From contig MU400696.1 in assembly GCA_022578965.1 (NCBI GenBank), positions 1-64,000 of the forward strand: 64,000 nt of DNA. Reading direction: 5' to 3'. Origin of the DNA: Xylaria sp. FL1777 (lineage: Eukaryota; Ascomycota; Sordariomycetes; Xylariales; Xylariaceae). Below, piece after piece: positions 51,631 to 62,311 of the stretch. The first letter of the stretch is position 1, and every line of letters begins with the position of its first letter. The notes under the pieces were generated by a model, which saw only the letters and a program-made list of their open reading frames with translations, made no database searches and was not told the origin of the DNA. Made by a program: the position numbers and the translations under genes.

Positions 51631-53243
51631 TCATACTCGATTCACCCTGTCTGCCAAAACACCGTCCAGCCATGTAGTAAGATCCCCTGCATCATCCACA
51701 GCTTGGATCTCAGCTTTGATGTTGAGCATGAGCATGATCTGTAGTTCGCGAACAAAGTCCTGACTTTCAATACATTGGTAATCTTTTCCGACCGTAGTGT
51801 AGAGAAGTCGCACTGCTAATCTCCTATCTGCAGCTTTAAGGGGCAATGTGGCATCGATAGGGCTGAACACACCTGAAGGGCAAACTGACGCACTTGACTG
51901 GGACCCTGAAATTTGCTTGCTAGGAGTCCGACTGAACACACACGCTTGATTCACATTAGCAGATATTGATCCTTGAAGACGACCTCCAAGGATATCGTTG
52001 CTCCTTGGGCCAATCCAGAACAGACGGTTCAGTGTTGCATTCTCTTCGTGCTGTAAAGACCGGCTCCCGTTTTTATACGTAAGCATTATTCTCACACCAT
52101 CAGGATCGAAGTCTACAAGTCCATACATAGGTAACACTGGAAACGAGGTGTGGACTTTGTGAAGGAACTGTCGCGTAGAAAGATCTGGGTAGCCTTTGGC
52201 CTTTCGTTGAGGTCAACCTCCAGTTCGAGCATTGCGTCATAAGCTGATAGGGCATTGAAACATACGGTGACAAGAACTCCCGGCCCGACCCTCGCGTTCT
52301 CGTGGAACCTGGATGCAACAAGACCACGGAACGTTGCCTTCGTGCGTGGTCAGTCAGGCCATCAATATCATCCCGGGTGGCATCGGTCTAATATACCTCC
52401 TTTTCAATCACAAGAAGCCAATTAATGGCCACGAGATTAACACTCAAAATGGCTCGTATATCTGGAAGGAGAGCGCCTTGCTAACCCGTGACTTAGCAAA
52501 GCGCACGATAATAGATGTAGTACATGCTTACACCATCGTCGGGGTTGCCATAGAGAGTTGACCCATTGTTGATTGTGATACTAAGAGCGCCAGCGACGAG
52601 TCCCTTGCTTGTCGCAACCTGCTTAGATGTTAGATTCACGACATCAGGTTTAATTACTGCAGCTAACAATGTTAAGTGCATCTCTTCCCAGCCCAAATGT
52701 GAAGGCGATATCATTGACTAACTCATCAACATATCGCTGGCTGCCGAAAAGTTCCGGGTTCTGGTAGTATATGGCCCTGTGGATGCGTTGGTCAATCGTG
52801 TTAAGATTAGTATCGACTTGGTAATAGAATAGAATAAGACGGCAGACCTCTTTGTGATAACAGTGCCTGCGACGAGAGCCTCGTGCGATAAATGAAGAAT
52901 TAGAAGAATGGCAGCTAGAAGGAGAGCAAGACAAGGAGACGAGTAAGCCAACGACGGGAAAGAACAGTTTCTGCCGACCGATTTCTATAAACCTACTGAA
53001 TTTCTTTGCCTCAGTGTCTCTTGCAGACGGAAACCGAACGCGCTGTACTCTACCTGTGCGGCGACTGCGGAGAGGAATTGTTAAAACCCGGGCCTCTTTG
53101 AGGGCATCTATATTTGCAACTAGGATTTCTTCAATCTTGGAAATGATGGCACCGGTTTGAGGATTTCGCCTTGGATCTTGATTTAACGCAACATCGGGCT
53201 CGCTTGCATGCACAAGTCTCCCTAGATCGAGTAGACCTTCCAT
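51631..53243 (-). CDS. spo11: Spo11 meiotic recombination endonuclease
   Basis: Seven exons on the minus strand: 53,243-52,997; 52,914-52,848; 52,776-52,668; 52,618-52,532; 52,480-52,397; 52,337-52,266; 52,200-51,631. Six introns of 82, 71, 49, 51, 59 and 65 bp keep phase and yield 411 residues. Spo11 is the topoisomerase VI A-like enzyme that makes meiotic double-strand breaks through a tyrosine-DNA link. Visible signatures are LHLSHEALVAGTVITKR leading into RAIYY (105-109, catalytic Tyr expected at 109) and ELFGSQRYVDELVNDIAFTF. The Toprim part has WLLVIEKE (metal Glu 196 or 198), VTAKGYPDLSTRQF (221-234) and GLVDFDPDG (Asp 252 and 254). The C-terminus ends KAEIQAVDDAGDLTTWL. Residue 106 is Ala where Asp usually stands. 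The gene is divergent from the cyclase gene. Confidence 0.93.
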
Positions 53244-54033
53244 TTTCGCGAGAACTTCCTATGATTATGGTCGTGCACTATACCGCGATAATTGAATGGC
53301 AATTTCAGGCGAATGGTATCTCGGAACTATAAGTTGAGACAGCTACCCCAGAGCATACGGTATGGTAATAAATCTAGAAACTGGTAGGTGGAAATAAGAC
53401 TGGACTGGACTGGATATTCTAATACAAGTTTTTCTGCACTTCATATCGGAAAGGGCGTTGAAAATTACAGGTACCTAGCTGGAGGAGCACCTAGATGGTT
53501 TAAGCCGAGGTGAGAGTGATCGGCCGTGACATAAAGATTGAAGAGAGGGAAAGATGAAGCTCTCTCTTGTTCGCTCTATCCTACTTCGGCAGGGCAACAT
53601 ACGGAAGGTACCTACTAAAAATAGACATTGTACTCAATCGATTTAGCCATGATAACTGCTTCGATGACAGAATATCGTTATAATGGAAATATGATATTAG
53701 TGAGGCAGATAACTTGACGTACAAGCATCAGTAATATTCAGAGTCGTATTCGTCTTCGTTACCTACCAATGTAATGCAAATAATCCTTCCGTCCCTAAAT
53801 GAATACTACAGACGATGGGTGACGAATGATCTCAGCCAATTCGGAAGCGGGAAGTGTAGAAGGTCAGATGTGGGAGTGAATTGGCCGTCCCAGCTTTCCA
53901 ATCGACTCCCAATTCATCAGCGCAGCGCCATCCAATCTTCGTCGTCGCCCTCGTCTAGACCCCTCGACGTCACCCCAACCTCCCGTCTTAGTCGCTATCC
54001 GCGAGTGATCTTGCCGCACGAGAACAAGTCGAC
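53244..54033. promoter_or_regulatory. Divergent promoter interval of spo11 and cyclase
   Basis: 790 bp between the two start codons must hold both promoters and 5' untranslated regions. It is moderately AT-rich on the spo11 side and pyrimidine/GC-richer towards the cyclase. TAGGTA/TACCTA words occur (for example ~53,470 and ~53,608). TCGTATT at ~53,744 is one base off the TCGTATA motif bound by yeast Upc2, which is too weak to call a sterol element. Confidence 0.5.
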
Positions 54034-56369
54034 ATGGTTCAGGTTCGGTCGTCGACAAAACGCGCCGGTAACGGCCGTGTAAAGGCCGACACGGAGCAGC
54101 CACGAATTGCCGATAAAACAGACCGTACGCGATGGAGGCTACTTGACGAGAGCGGTAGGCTCACCTGGCACTATCTCGAGGACGACGAGGCGGTCAAGAA
54201 ATGGCCACAGTCTACCGCCGACAAGTGGTACCTTGGCTTGGGCACTGTGAGAACATATCTATCCTCGGTCAACCCAAGTACTATAACACTGACGCGAGCG
54301 CAACCTCCCACAGGACCTTCCAGACCTTCCCAAACCCAAAAAGCCCCTCGATGCTGTTAGGAACGGCTTGGCTTTCTTCGAGAAGCTCCAACTTCCCTCG
54401 GGCGAGTGGGGATGCGAGTACGGAGGTCCTATGTTTCTTCTGCCTGGCATCGTCATTACCTGGTATGCGACCAAGACGCCCATTCCTTGGTACGTGGCTA
54501 CCGAGATCCAGAACTATCTCTTCGCTCGTGCGAACCCCGAAGATGGAGGATGGGGGCTGCATATCGAAGGCGAAAGCACCGTTTTCGGTACCTCGCTGAA
54601 TTACACCGTCCTACGCCTTGTTGGTGTCGATCCTGAGCATCCTGCCATGGTCAAGGCACGTAAGGTACTACACAAACTCGGAGGGGCAACGCATGCGCCT
54701 CACTGGGCAAAGTTCTGGCTCAGTATTCTCGGTGTCTGCAAGTGGGATATCGTCAACCCGATCCCTTCAGAACTCTGGCTTCTGCCCGATTGGGTTCCAT
54801 TCGCGCCCTGGAGGTGGTGGATTCATATGCGCCAAGTATTTCTACCCATGGGCTACATATTTGATAAGCGGTGGTCTTGCGAAGAAACGGACATCATTCG
54901 CGGTCTTCGTGAGGAGTTATTCACCGAAAAGTGGGAGACGATTAACTGGGCTGGCAACCGTAACACCATCTGCCCTGCTGATAATTACCACCCCAAGACT
55001 TGGGTTCTCAACACAGCAAACTGGGCTCTGGTCAATATTTGGCCGTGGCTTCGCCCAAATTTTGTGAAGAACAGGGCTAATGAGTGGGTCAGCAAGCTCA
55101 TCGACATGGAAGATGCAAATACAGACTACGCTGATCTTGCCCCGGTGAATGCCGCCATTAATACAGTTGCATGTTACATCCGTGATGGTCCAAACGCTTA
55201 CTCTGTCAAGAGACACATCGAGAGACTTGAGGATGCCATGTGGGTAAATGCAGAAGGTATGTTTTGCAATGGTACCAACGGTGTTCAATGCTGGGATACC
55301 TCGTTCCTCATCCAGGCTGCTGTTGATGCTGGTCTCGAGCAAGATGCTCGATGGCAGCCTATGCTGAAGAAAGCCTTGGGTTTTCTCGATGACCAGCAGA
55401 TTCGCGAAAATTGCAAAGATCAAGCCATATGTTATCGCCAGCAGCGTAAAGGTGCCTGGGCATTTAGTACCAGGGACCAGGGATATGCGGTATGTGATTG
55501 CGTCTCGGAGGCATTGAAGTCTGTAATTCTTCTGCAAAAGACTCCCGGGTATCCCCAACTTTTGGAGGATGAGCGGATTTTTGATGCTGTAGACACGATC
55601 CTGACTTACCAAAATCCATCGGGTGCGTGTTCCTCATACGAACCCACGCGCGGCAGCGAAAGATTGGAAATGCTTAATGCGGCCGAGGTATTCGGCAAGA
55701 TTATGGTGGAATATGACTATGTCGAATGCACAACAGCTGTAGTCACAGCGCTCTCACTCTTCAAGAAACACTGGCCAGACCACAGATCCAAAGAAATCGA
55801 CGGCTTTGTCCAGCGGTCAGTTGCCTGGATTAAGACGGCACAACAACCAGACGGCTCATGGTATGGAAACTGGGCTATTTGCTACACATATGCGACAATG
55901 TTTGCTCTGGAGAGTTTGAAGAGCATTGGCGAGAAATACAACAACAGCTACTACTCAAAACGGGGCTGTGACTTTCTGATATCTCGCCAAAGGGAGGACG
56001 GTGGATGGTCTGAAAGCTACCGAGTACGTTTCTTCCTTCGTTTACCGCGGGACATCCGTTTCTAACACACGTTCACAGTCCTGCGAGAAGATGGTGTATA
56101 CCGAACATGATACTGGCTCTCAAGTAGTCATGACGGCATGGGCATTGATCGCCTTGATGCATGCAGAGTATCCTGACAGCGAAGCTATCAAGAGAGGTGT
56201 CAAGCTTATCATGCAAAGGCAACAGCCAAACGGCGAGTGGAAGCAAGAAGCCATCGAAGGCGTGTTCAACAAGAGCTGCATGATCTCCTACCCTAACTAC
56301 AAGTTTACCTTCACCATGAAAGCTTTGGGTATGTTCGCGATGAAATACCCCAACGAAAAGGTCATCTGA
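54034..56369 (+). CDS. erg7: Oxidosqualene cyclase, lanosterol synthase type
   Basis: Three exons (54,034-54,246; 54,314-56,023; 56,079-56,369) with introns of 67 bp (GTGAGA, ACTGAC, CACAG) and 55 bp (GTACGT, CTAAC, CACAG) give 737 residues, the usual length. It cyclises 2,3-oxidosqualene to a sterol skeleton on ER/lipid-droplet membranes. Seen are [13 protein letters not shown] after the first junction, [14 protein letters not shown], several QW-type repeats ([31 protein letters not shown]), [13 protein letters not shown] and a MLNAAEVF...YVECTT block. The catalytic Asp is 466 in DCVSE, where lanosterol synthases usually have DCTAE; Cys 467 and Cys 543 are the expected hydrogen-bond partners. 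Residues 705-711 are NKSCMIS, close to the NKSCAIS recalled for fungal lanosterol synthase and unlike APPGGMR of protostadienol synthase. So a lanosterol product is likely, though a diverged paralogue is possible. Confidence 0.9.
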
Positions 56370-57368
56370 GGCGCATTAAAAGTAAAGGGGTATCCATTAA
56401 GATGTCGGGATGCCGAATCATACTGACACCTAAAATTGTACATGAAGATATACTGAACGAGACCCATGATGGCTATAGCTACCCTAATAACCTTAAACTC
56501 AAACTAAACCCTTAATTTGACTGTTACTTCGGTAGGCGTATAGAAGAAGTAAAGGATACTTGATCTAATGTTTGGTGTGCTCGGATTGTGTGTCATGGAA
56601 CCTGAGGTGTACGCCTGCACCTAGAGGTGAGGACCTACGTACACACCTACCTAGGTGGATACCTACATACTTTTATGGTTTTATGTATGTGTCATATACC
56701 AATGGCTCCCTCCACAGTGAAGCTTAAGCCTAGGTATTTTTCTTTGTTTGGGTATGGTAGGTAGCTACGACCTGTTTCTTGGTGAGACAAACCGTGGCCA
56801 TGCCAGGAAGGCGGTGAGAGCAAACCGTGCACCGATTACGTAGGTAGGTATATTTCGGTAGGCGCAGGCCTTACGCTCCAAAGTAAAGTCTGGCAGAATT
56901 ACTTACCTAAGGTTAGGTCCCTGCCTAGATAGGTAGCGGAAGGTACCCGGAACCCCGCCATATATACTGGCTGCTACCCGCGAACATGCACCTGCCAGAC
57001 CCTCATGTGCACCTCCTGAAGCAACCAACAGGCGACAGGCGACAGGCGACAGGCGACAGGTCCATCTCCATTCTACCTGTTTCTTGCTGCTTCTCACGAT
57101 CTCCTGCTCTTCGGCCCTTTCGCCTCTAGACATCCATAGCAATAAATCAATCTTCTCCAATTCTTTCTTAACCCTTCTACTTATTCAGCCTTGGCTATAT
57201 CCACTTAAGCTCTAGCAGCAAGCACCACACTAGTATCCCACCAACTCTACGCACACAGCTCTACCTTCTAGCCTGTCGGCTTATCCCCCCTCTCCCTCTC
57301 TCATACACACATTCATACCAAAGAACGTTACCAAGCAGCTCGCTGTATCATCGAGCTAGCCACTCACG
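56370..57368. other. Intergenic region cyclase-sgt1
   Basis: About 1 kb. The middle (56,600-56,950) is dense in TACCTA/TAGGTA words, for example ACCTACCTAGGTGG and GTAGGTAGGTATA. A 7-bp minisatellite lies at 57,028. From ~57,060 to the start codon the plus strand is strongly pyrimidine-rich (CT runs), typical of a fungal core promoter and 5' leader. An 85-codon minus-strand frame (56,903-57,160) is not supported. Confidence 0.6.
57028..57060 (+). repeat. 7-bp minisatellite (ACAGGCG)
   Basis: Nearly five tandem copies of ACAGGCG without a mismatch, 308 bp upstream of the sgt1 start. Confidence 0.9.
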
Positions 57369-59053
57369 ATGTCTTCTGCCGCTGCTCTGGCTCTGGCCGA
57401 CGCCGGCGTGCGGGCTGTCTCGGCACAGAAGTATGACGAGGGCATTGCGAAGCTCACGGAAGCTCTTCAGCACCGTGCTGCTCCTCTCTGGTACCTTGAG
57501 CGCTCCAAGGCCTATCTACGAACTAAGAAACTCGATGCTGCCCTCAACGATGCCGAGATGGCCTTACACGTTGCCTACGAGCGTGCAAACCGTGACCACA
57601 TGATGGAGGCCCAGCTGCGACGATCCATCACCCTATTTCGCATGGGCAACTTCGCGGACGCCGATGTGTGTGCTTTTTGGGCTGTCCGGTTGTCCGATGG
57701 GGCCAGGGCCCATGAAGATGACGGCCAGCAGAACAAGGTTGACAAGGACGGCAACTACCGTGTAGAACTGGAAGAAGTTAAAGAAAACACATCCCGCGGG
57801 CCTTCGCAAGGTCTGGCCACTGCATTATCGAAAAATAAACGATCCAAGGATGAATCCCTGCGAAACCTAGCAGTTACTTGGCGTATTCAAGCATTGACTC
57901 AAATGGAGAAGCTCCCCATGGGGCACCATGCTCGCAAAGTCCACGTTACGAAGTATCCCAACCCTTCCCAGACGTCAAGTACTACCGACGCTCCATCCCC
58001 TGCATCTGCTGCTGATATGACCGATGATGAGGGCGACAAGGTCCATGAGAACACCGAGAATCCTCCAGACGTGACGCCCGAAACCAAGATTGCTGACTGG
58101 GAGAAAGTATGGGCCCGCTACCAGGTTTCATACGTAAAGCATAATATCCGATGCAGTTTTTATCAGTCGGAAACGAAGTTGACTGTGGATATCTTCGTGA
58201 AGAACTTGGCGACAGAACTTATCACTGTTGTCTCTGAATCTCAAGCTGTTAGAATTAGCCCGATCCGGGGTGCATCACTTGGTGGCTTCGACGGCTCTCT
58301 TGTTCTTCTGCTCTTCGACGAGATTAACCCCGTGACAACCAGGTGCACCGTGAAGCCGATGAAGATTGAGTTGGTTCTTGAGAAAAAGAGAGGAGGTAGA
58401 TGGCCAGCTCTACGACGCGCTAATGCCGAAGTTGTGGACAATCTCTCAGTGCCCCCAAGCCCCGGGGTTTCTTTCGATCAATTCCGTAAAGTCATCACAT
58501 CCCTAGGGTAGGTCATTTTAACCCACTATCTCACATGGGATCCTACTGACAAGCTCGCCACAGTTTCAAGCAGGTTGGTGAGCTCGAGCTTCCTGACTAT
58601 GACAGTAATCCATCTGCGTGGTATGTAGCCTTCCTCGAGAAGCTGCGATCCAAGATGGATATTGTATCTGGTCTTCCGAGCACGATCAAGTTGGACGCGT
58701 CTATTACTCCCGGTTCAGCTGCCCCCTCAGTGAATGGCACACAAATCCAGAGCCAGGTAAACATGGCAGCAAAGACCAACGGGGTTCCGCCCGCCTACCC
58801 CACCTCCTCTAGAAGGGGACCTCAAAATTGGGATAAGATTGACGACGATGATAACGAAGATGCTTCCAAAAGTGGCGATGTCAACGGCTTCTTCCAGCAG
58901 ATATACAAGGATGCAGATGAAGATACGAAGCGGGCCATGATGAAGAGCTTTACTGAGAGCAATGGCACCGCTTTAAGCACAAGTTGGGATGACGCAAAGA
59001 GTAAAACTTATAAAACTCAGCCTCCTGATGGTGCTGAGGCCAAGAAATGGTAA
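57369..59053 (+). CDS. sgt1: Sgt1 co-chaperone (TPR-CS-SGS)
   Basis: Exon 1 is 57,369-58,507 and exon 2 is 58,564-59,053, with a 56-bp intron (GTAGGT, TACTGAC, CACAG) joining TSLG to FKQVGEL, giving 542 residues. Sgt1 is an Hsp90 co-chaperone that links Hsp90 to Skp1/SCF and kinetochore clients. Domain order fits: a TPR region (about 1-130, starting ALADAGVRAVSAQKYDEGIA), a CS domain (about 250-350, with VKHNIRCSFYQSETKLTVDI and RCTVKPMKIELVLEKK) and a C-terminal SGS domain (about 459-542) with RRGPQNWDKID, GFFQQIYKDADEDTKRAMM and KSFTESNGTALSTSWDD. A long acidic/Ser linker (about 130-245) makes it longer than yeast Sgt1. The start context is good (CACGATGTC) behind a CT-rich leader. Confidence 0.93.
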
Positions 59054-60254
59054 CAGATCAATGATGTCGCATTCTGGTGTGATGAGGCGTTATGTGTTTC
59101 GCGGACGGATGACAAGCTCATGACAAAAGGATTATTTGAATTGGCGTAAAAAAAGATACCACTAGCACATTTGATTCTGTTACAAGTAAGGTTGATTAAT
59201 ACAGATTCATCACCATCCATCACTAACATTACTGATGTAACGCTTCGGCTTAACACGTGTGTATGCAGGGAGTCTGACTAGGTCCCAATTCTTTACAATT
59301 CGTGGTGACCTACAGGGAACCAGGTGAATGGATATAACAATTGACGCATAAATTGATGAGCTATAGGCTTGCTATTCTATGATTGGGCTTAGAAACCCCT
59401 CAGCCTACACACCCATGTATCGGTGCCGAACGCAACTGTGAGAGACGACCGAATAATATCGCGGCGATATTATCGTATCCATATTGTCGCATCGTAGTAG
59501 ACTCGCTAGGCCAGCTTCCCGTGTCACATATTTGTCCATCTCACCACAGTGGAGGCATTGCAAATGCCGATAAGAGATTGGTGATATACGAGATGTGTAA
59601 TCCATTATGCGTCGTCACCATTTGGTAAACCTCCTTCCCCGCAATCAGGAAGTGTCCCCGCCACATTTTGGCCAAACCTCTAGACAGTTCCCGGCGGGAT
59701 CCTCCACATCGATCCACATTCCAGCCTCTTTGAATCACGCTGTTTACTCGCTTCTGATGAGGACCTATCGGCAGTTTGCTGATTGGTCAGGTCTAGTTCA
59801 GCACGGCTAAAATTATCCCTGAGTAAGCTGTAGATGGCGGACATCAAACGTCAAAGGGGGCTCGCGGCGAGATCAGGTCGGCCCGCCGATCTATCTGTAG
59901 GTACGGGATGCGTTGTGTCGGGAAGTAATATATTTTTATATTGCGCCCTTGATCTGGCTCGATGCGTGCGTCTTGTTGAGATCGGGCGTATCGATTGTTG
60001 GGACTGAGACGCTCTGAGGTGGAACAGTTTGTGCTTCGTACGATTGTCGGCACGTTGTAAACAGGTTTGCTGCACTTCAGTTGTAGTCGTCTGTGTGTCT
60101 ATTTACTGCCTGCCTCCCTCCTTCAACAGGAGTCGCCTTAAGCGTGTCCTCGTTATCTTCACGTCATCCTAGATCTAGTCCTTGAAAAGAGGGCCGAGGC
60201 TTTCTTTCCCTAATATCCTCGCCAAACTTCATAATACTATAGGACTTCAGCAAA
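59054..60254. other. Intergenic region sgt1-P450
   Basis: 1.2 kb holding the sgt1 3' end and the P450 promoter. Overlapping frames of 60-81 codons on both strands between 59,383 and 60,075 have no motif and are not called. No repeat is seen. A TATATTTTTATA-like run lies at ~59,929. Confidence 0.6.
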
Positions 60255-62188
60255 ATGGATTCAACTCCCCATGACAACATGATGGTGCCCGACGAGGGTA
60301 CCATCTCGCCAGTTCGTATATTCCTTAGCTTTGCTCTCGTATTCATAAGCACGTACTGGGCCATCCTCTTGCCCTTCTTTGTCATCGGCCGTATGGTGTA
60401 TAGGCGATATGCCTCTCCTCTACGCTCCATACCCGGGCCGTTTCTCGCGTCCTGCACACGCCTGTGGAAGATCAGATCGACAATCTCTGAAAACACACAA
60501 TGGGAACATGTCGACCTACACAGGAAATATGGCCCCGTGGTTCGTATTGGACCAAACGAAGTTTCGTTCTCCTCGCCCCAGGTTGCCCGGAATCTCCTCT
60601 CGGCCGGGAAGCGTTTCTATAAGACGGACTTCTATAGCGTGTTCCCGCCACCGGAGAACCCAGACATCTTCACTGAAATCCGCGAAGAGGTCCACGCCAT
60701 GAAAAAGAAAGTCGCCAACGTCCCTTATTCCATGGCTGCCATGCGGCAACTCAGCCCTTTCATCGACGACACGATCGAGTTCCTCGTGTCTCGGATGGGC
60801 GGTTTCTGCACGGATCTTGCGACGGTTTCCAAAATAGACTCGTTCAATGGCAAGAAGCCACAGCCTATCCTGGACCTGGGGAACTGGCTGCACTACTTCG
60901 CGTTCGACGTGCTCGGCGAGGTAGCCTTCGGGCGGTCGTTCGGATTCCTAGCGGCGGGACTCGACAAGGAGGGCGCCATCCGCACCATCGACAACAGCCA
61001 GAAATACAACGGCATCATCGGCCAGATCCCGGAGCTCGACGTCTTCCTGCGGAGGAACCCCATCTGCAAGTACATCCCGGCCCTGGACCCGGCGAACAAC
61101 CTCATCACGCGCATCGCGAAGGAGGAGATGGCGAAGCGCCGGCCGTTCGAGGTCGAGAGGGAGGGCAAGGGCGCCGGCGGCGACGGACGGGAAGACCTCA
61201 TGGCGAGTCTGATCAAGGGACATCTGAAGGACCCGCAGAAATTCCACGAGGGCGACATCTTCGCGGTAGCCCACGGTGCCATGTAAGCCAACTAGCTCTC
61301 TCCCCCAATCCCTACCCCTCCCCTTAACCTATAGATAATTCAGACTAATATCGTCGACGTGTGATCAGCTTCGCGGGCTCCGACTCGACAGCATCAACAA
61401 TGCAGTCCTTCTTCTGGCTAACGCTGACAGCGCCGCGCGTGTACGCGGCGCTGAAGACGGAGATGGACGCGGCCGTGGCGGCGGGCACGATCCCGGCCGC
61501 GGGCAACGTCGAGTGGACGCAGGCGCAGGCGCTGCCGTACTTCCAGGCGTGTCTGAAGGAGGCGATGCGGCTGCGGCCGGCGGTCGGCCTCAACATCACG
61601 CGGTACGCGCCCGCGCCCGACGGCGTCGACATCGAGGGGCGCCACTACCCCGCCGGCACGCGCCTCGCCGTCAACGGCTGGGTCCTGCACCGCGACGCCG
61701 ACGTCTTCGGGCCCGACGCCGAGTTCTTCCGGCCCGAGCGCTGGGTCGAGGACGAGGAGAGGGCGCGCGTTATGGAGCGGTACATGTTCCAGGTATGTCT
61801 TTTCCCCCCATCCTTCTCCCTATCCTTCCTCCCTCCCCCCCCCCCTATCACTATCCCTTTCCCATTTCATCTTTACACTCTGCGGGGAGAAAGAGCCCCT
61901 CTTCTCCCGTTCCTTTCACTTCCCCTTGACACGGCTTGGCTGGGCTTGAGTGGGCTTGAGCTAGCTTGGCTTACGTTGTTGGGAAATGGCTAGTTCGGCG
62001 GCGGCGCCCACGTGTGCATCGGTCGCAACCTCGCCCTGCTGGAGATCAACAAGGTCTGTCCGCGGCTGCTGCGCGACTTCGACTTCCAGCTCGTCAACCC
62101 CACGCGCGAGATCAAGGCCAAGGCCACGTTCTTCGTCGTCCAGGAGGGCTTGGAGGTGTATATCTCCAGACGGCAGGCGCTGGCGTAG
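60255..62188 (+). CDS. Cytochrome P450 monooxygenase
   Basis: Three exons (60,255-61,282; 61,369-61,792; 61,994-62,188) with introns of 86 bp (GTAAGC...GATCAG) and 201 bp (GTATGT...GGCTAG) give 548 residues. An N-terminal membrane anchor is at about 19-45 (LSFALVFISTYWAILLPFFV), followed by the proline hinge RSIPGPFLA. The I-helix oxygen-binding motif is AGSDST (345-350). The ExxR pair is KEAMR (Glu 407, Arg 410), the PERW motif is at 465-468, and the haem loop FGGGAHVCIG places the ligand Cys at 492, directly after the second intron. All catalytic landmarks are present, so it is probably an active ER enzyme. Overall style (YKTDFY, IPELD, FLRRNP) recalls fungal pisatin-demethylase-like CYPs, but the substrate is unknown. 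Exon 2 is far more GC-rich than its neighbours. Confidence 0.92.
61793..61993 (+). other. Long pyrimidine-rich intron of P450 gene
   Basis: 201 bp, much longer than most introns here. It has a C-rich tract with about 12 consecutive C at 61,834-61,845 and repeats of GGCTTGAG/AGCTTGGC near the acceptor. The acceptor is fixed by the haem loop FGGGAHVC that must follow. Confidence 0.85.
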
Positions 62189-62243
62189 GCAGGCAGAGAG
62201 GTAGGTAGGTAAGTAGGTAAGTAGGCAGGTAGGCAGGCAGGCT
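62189..62243 (+). repeat. GTAG/GCAG tetranucleotide microsatellite
   Basis: Imperfect tandem GTAG, GTAA and GCAG tetramers begin right after the P450 stop codon, so the repeat is probably in its 3' untranslated region. Confidence 0.85.
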
Positions 62244-62262
62244 GCTTACTCTTTAAGTCATG

Positions 62263-62311
62263 CTGTACTGTGTTGTGCTGTGCTGTGCTGGGCTACGCTG
62301 GGCTATGCTGT
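62263..62311 (+). repeat. TGCTG-type pentamer repeat
   Basis: Imperfect copies of GCTGT and GCTGG follow one another over ~49 bp. Confidence 0.75.

Noticed and set aside
54034..56369. Protostadienol synthase (helvolic-acid type cyclase)
   Set aside because: The product-determining stretch is NKSCMIS, the lanosterol-synthase type, not APPGGMR; no helvolic-acid tailoring genes are nearby.
57369..59053. First impression of a NoxR/p67phox-type TPR protein
   Set aside because: A CS domain and a C-terminal SGS domain follow the TPR region, which identifies Sgt1 instead.
60893..61291. Long minus-strand frames opposite the P450
   Set aside because: GC-rich shadow frames; the plus strand carries all P450 signatures.
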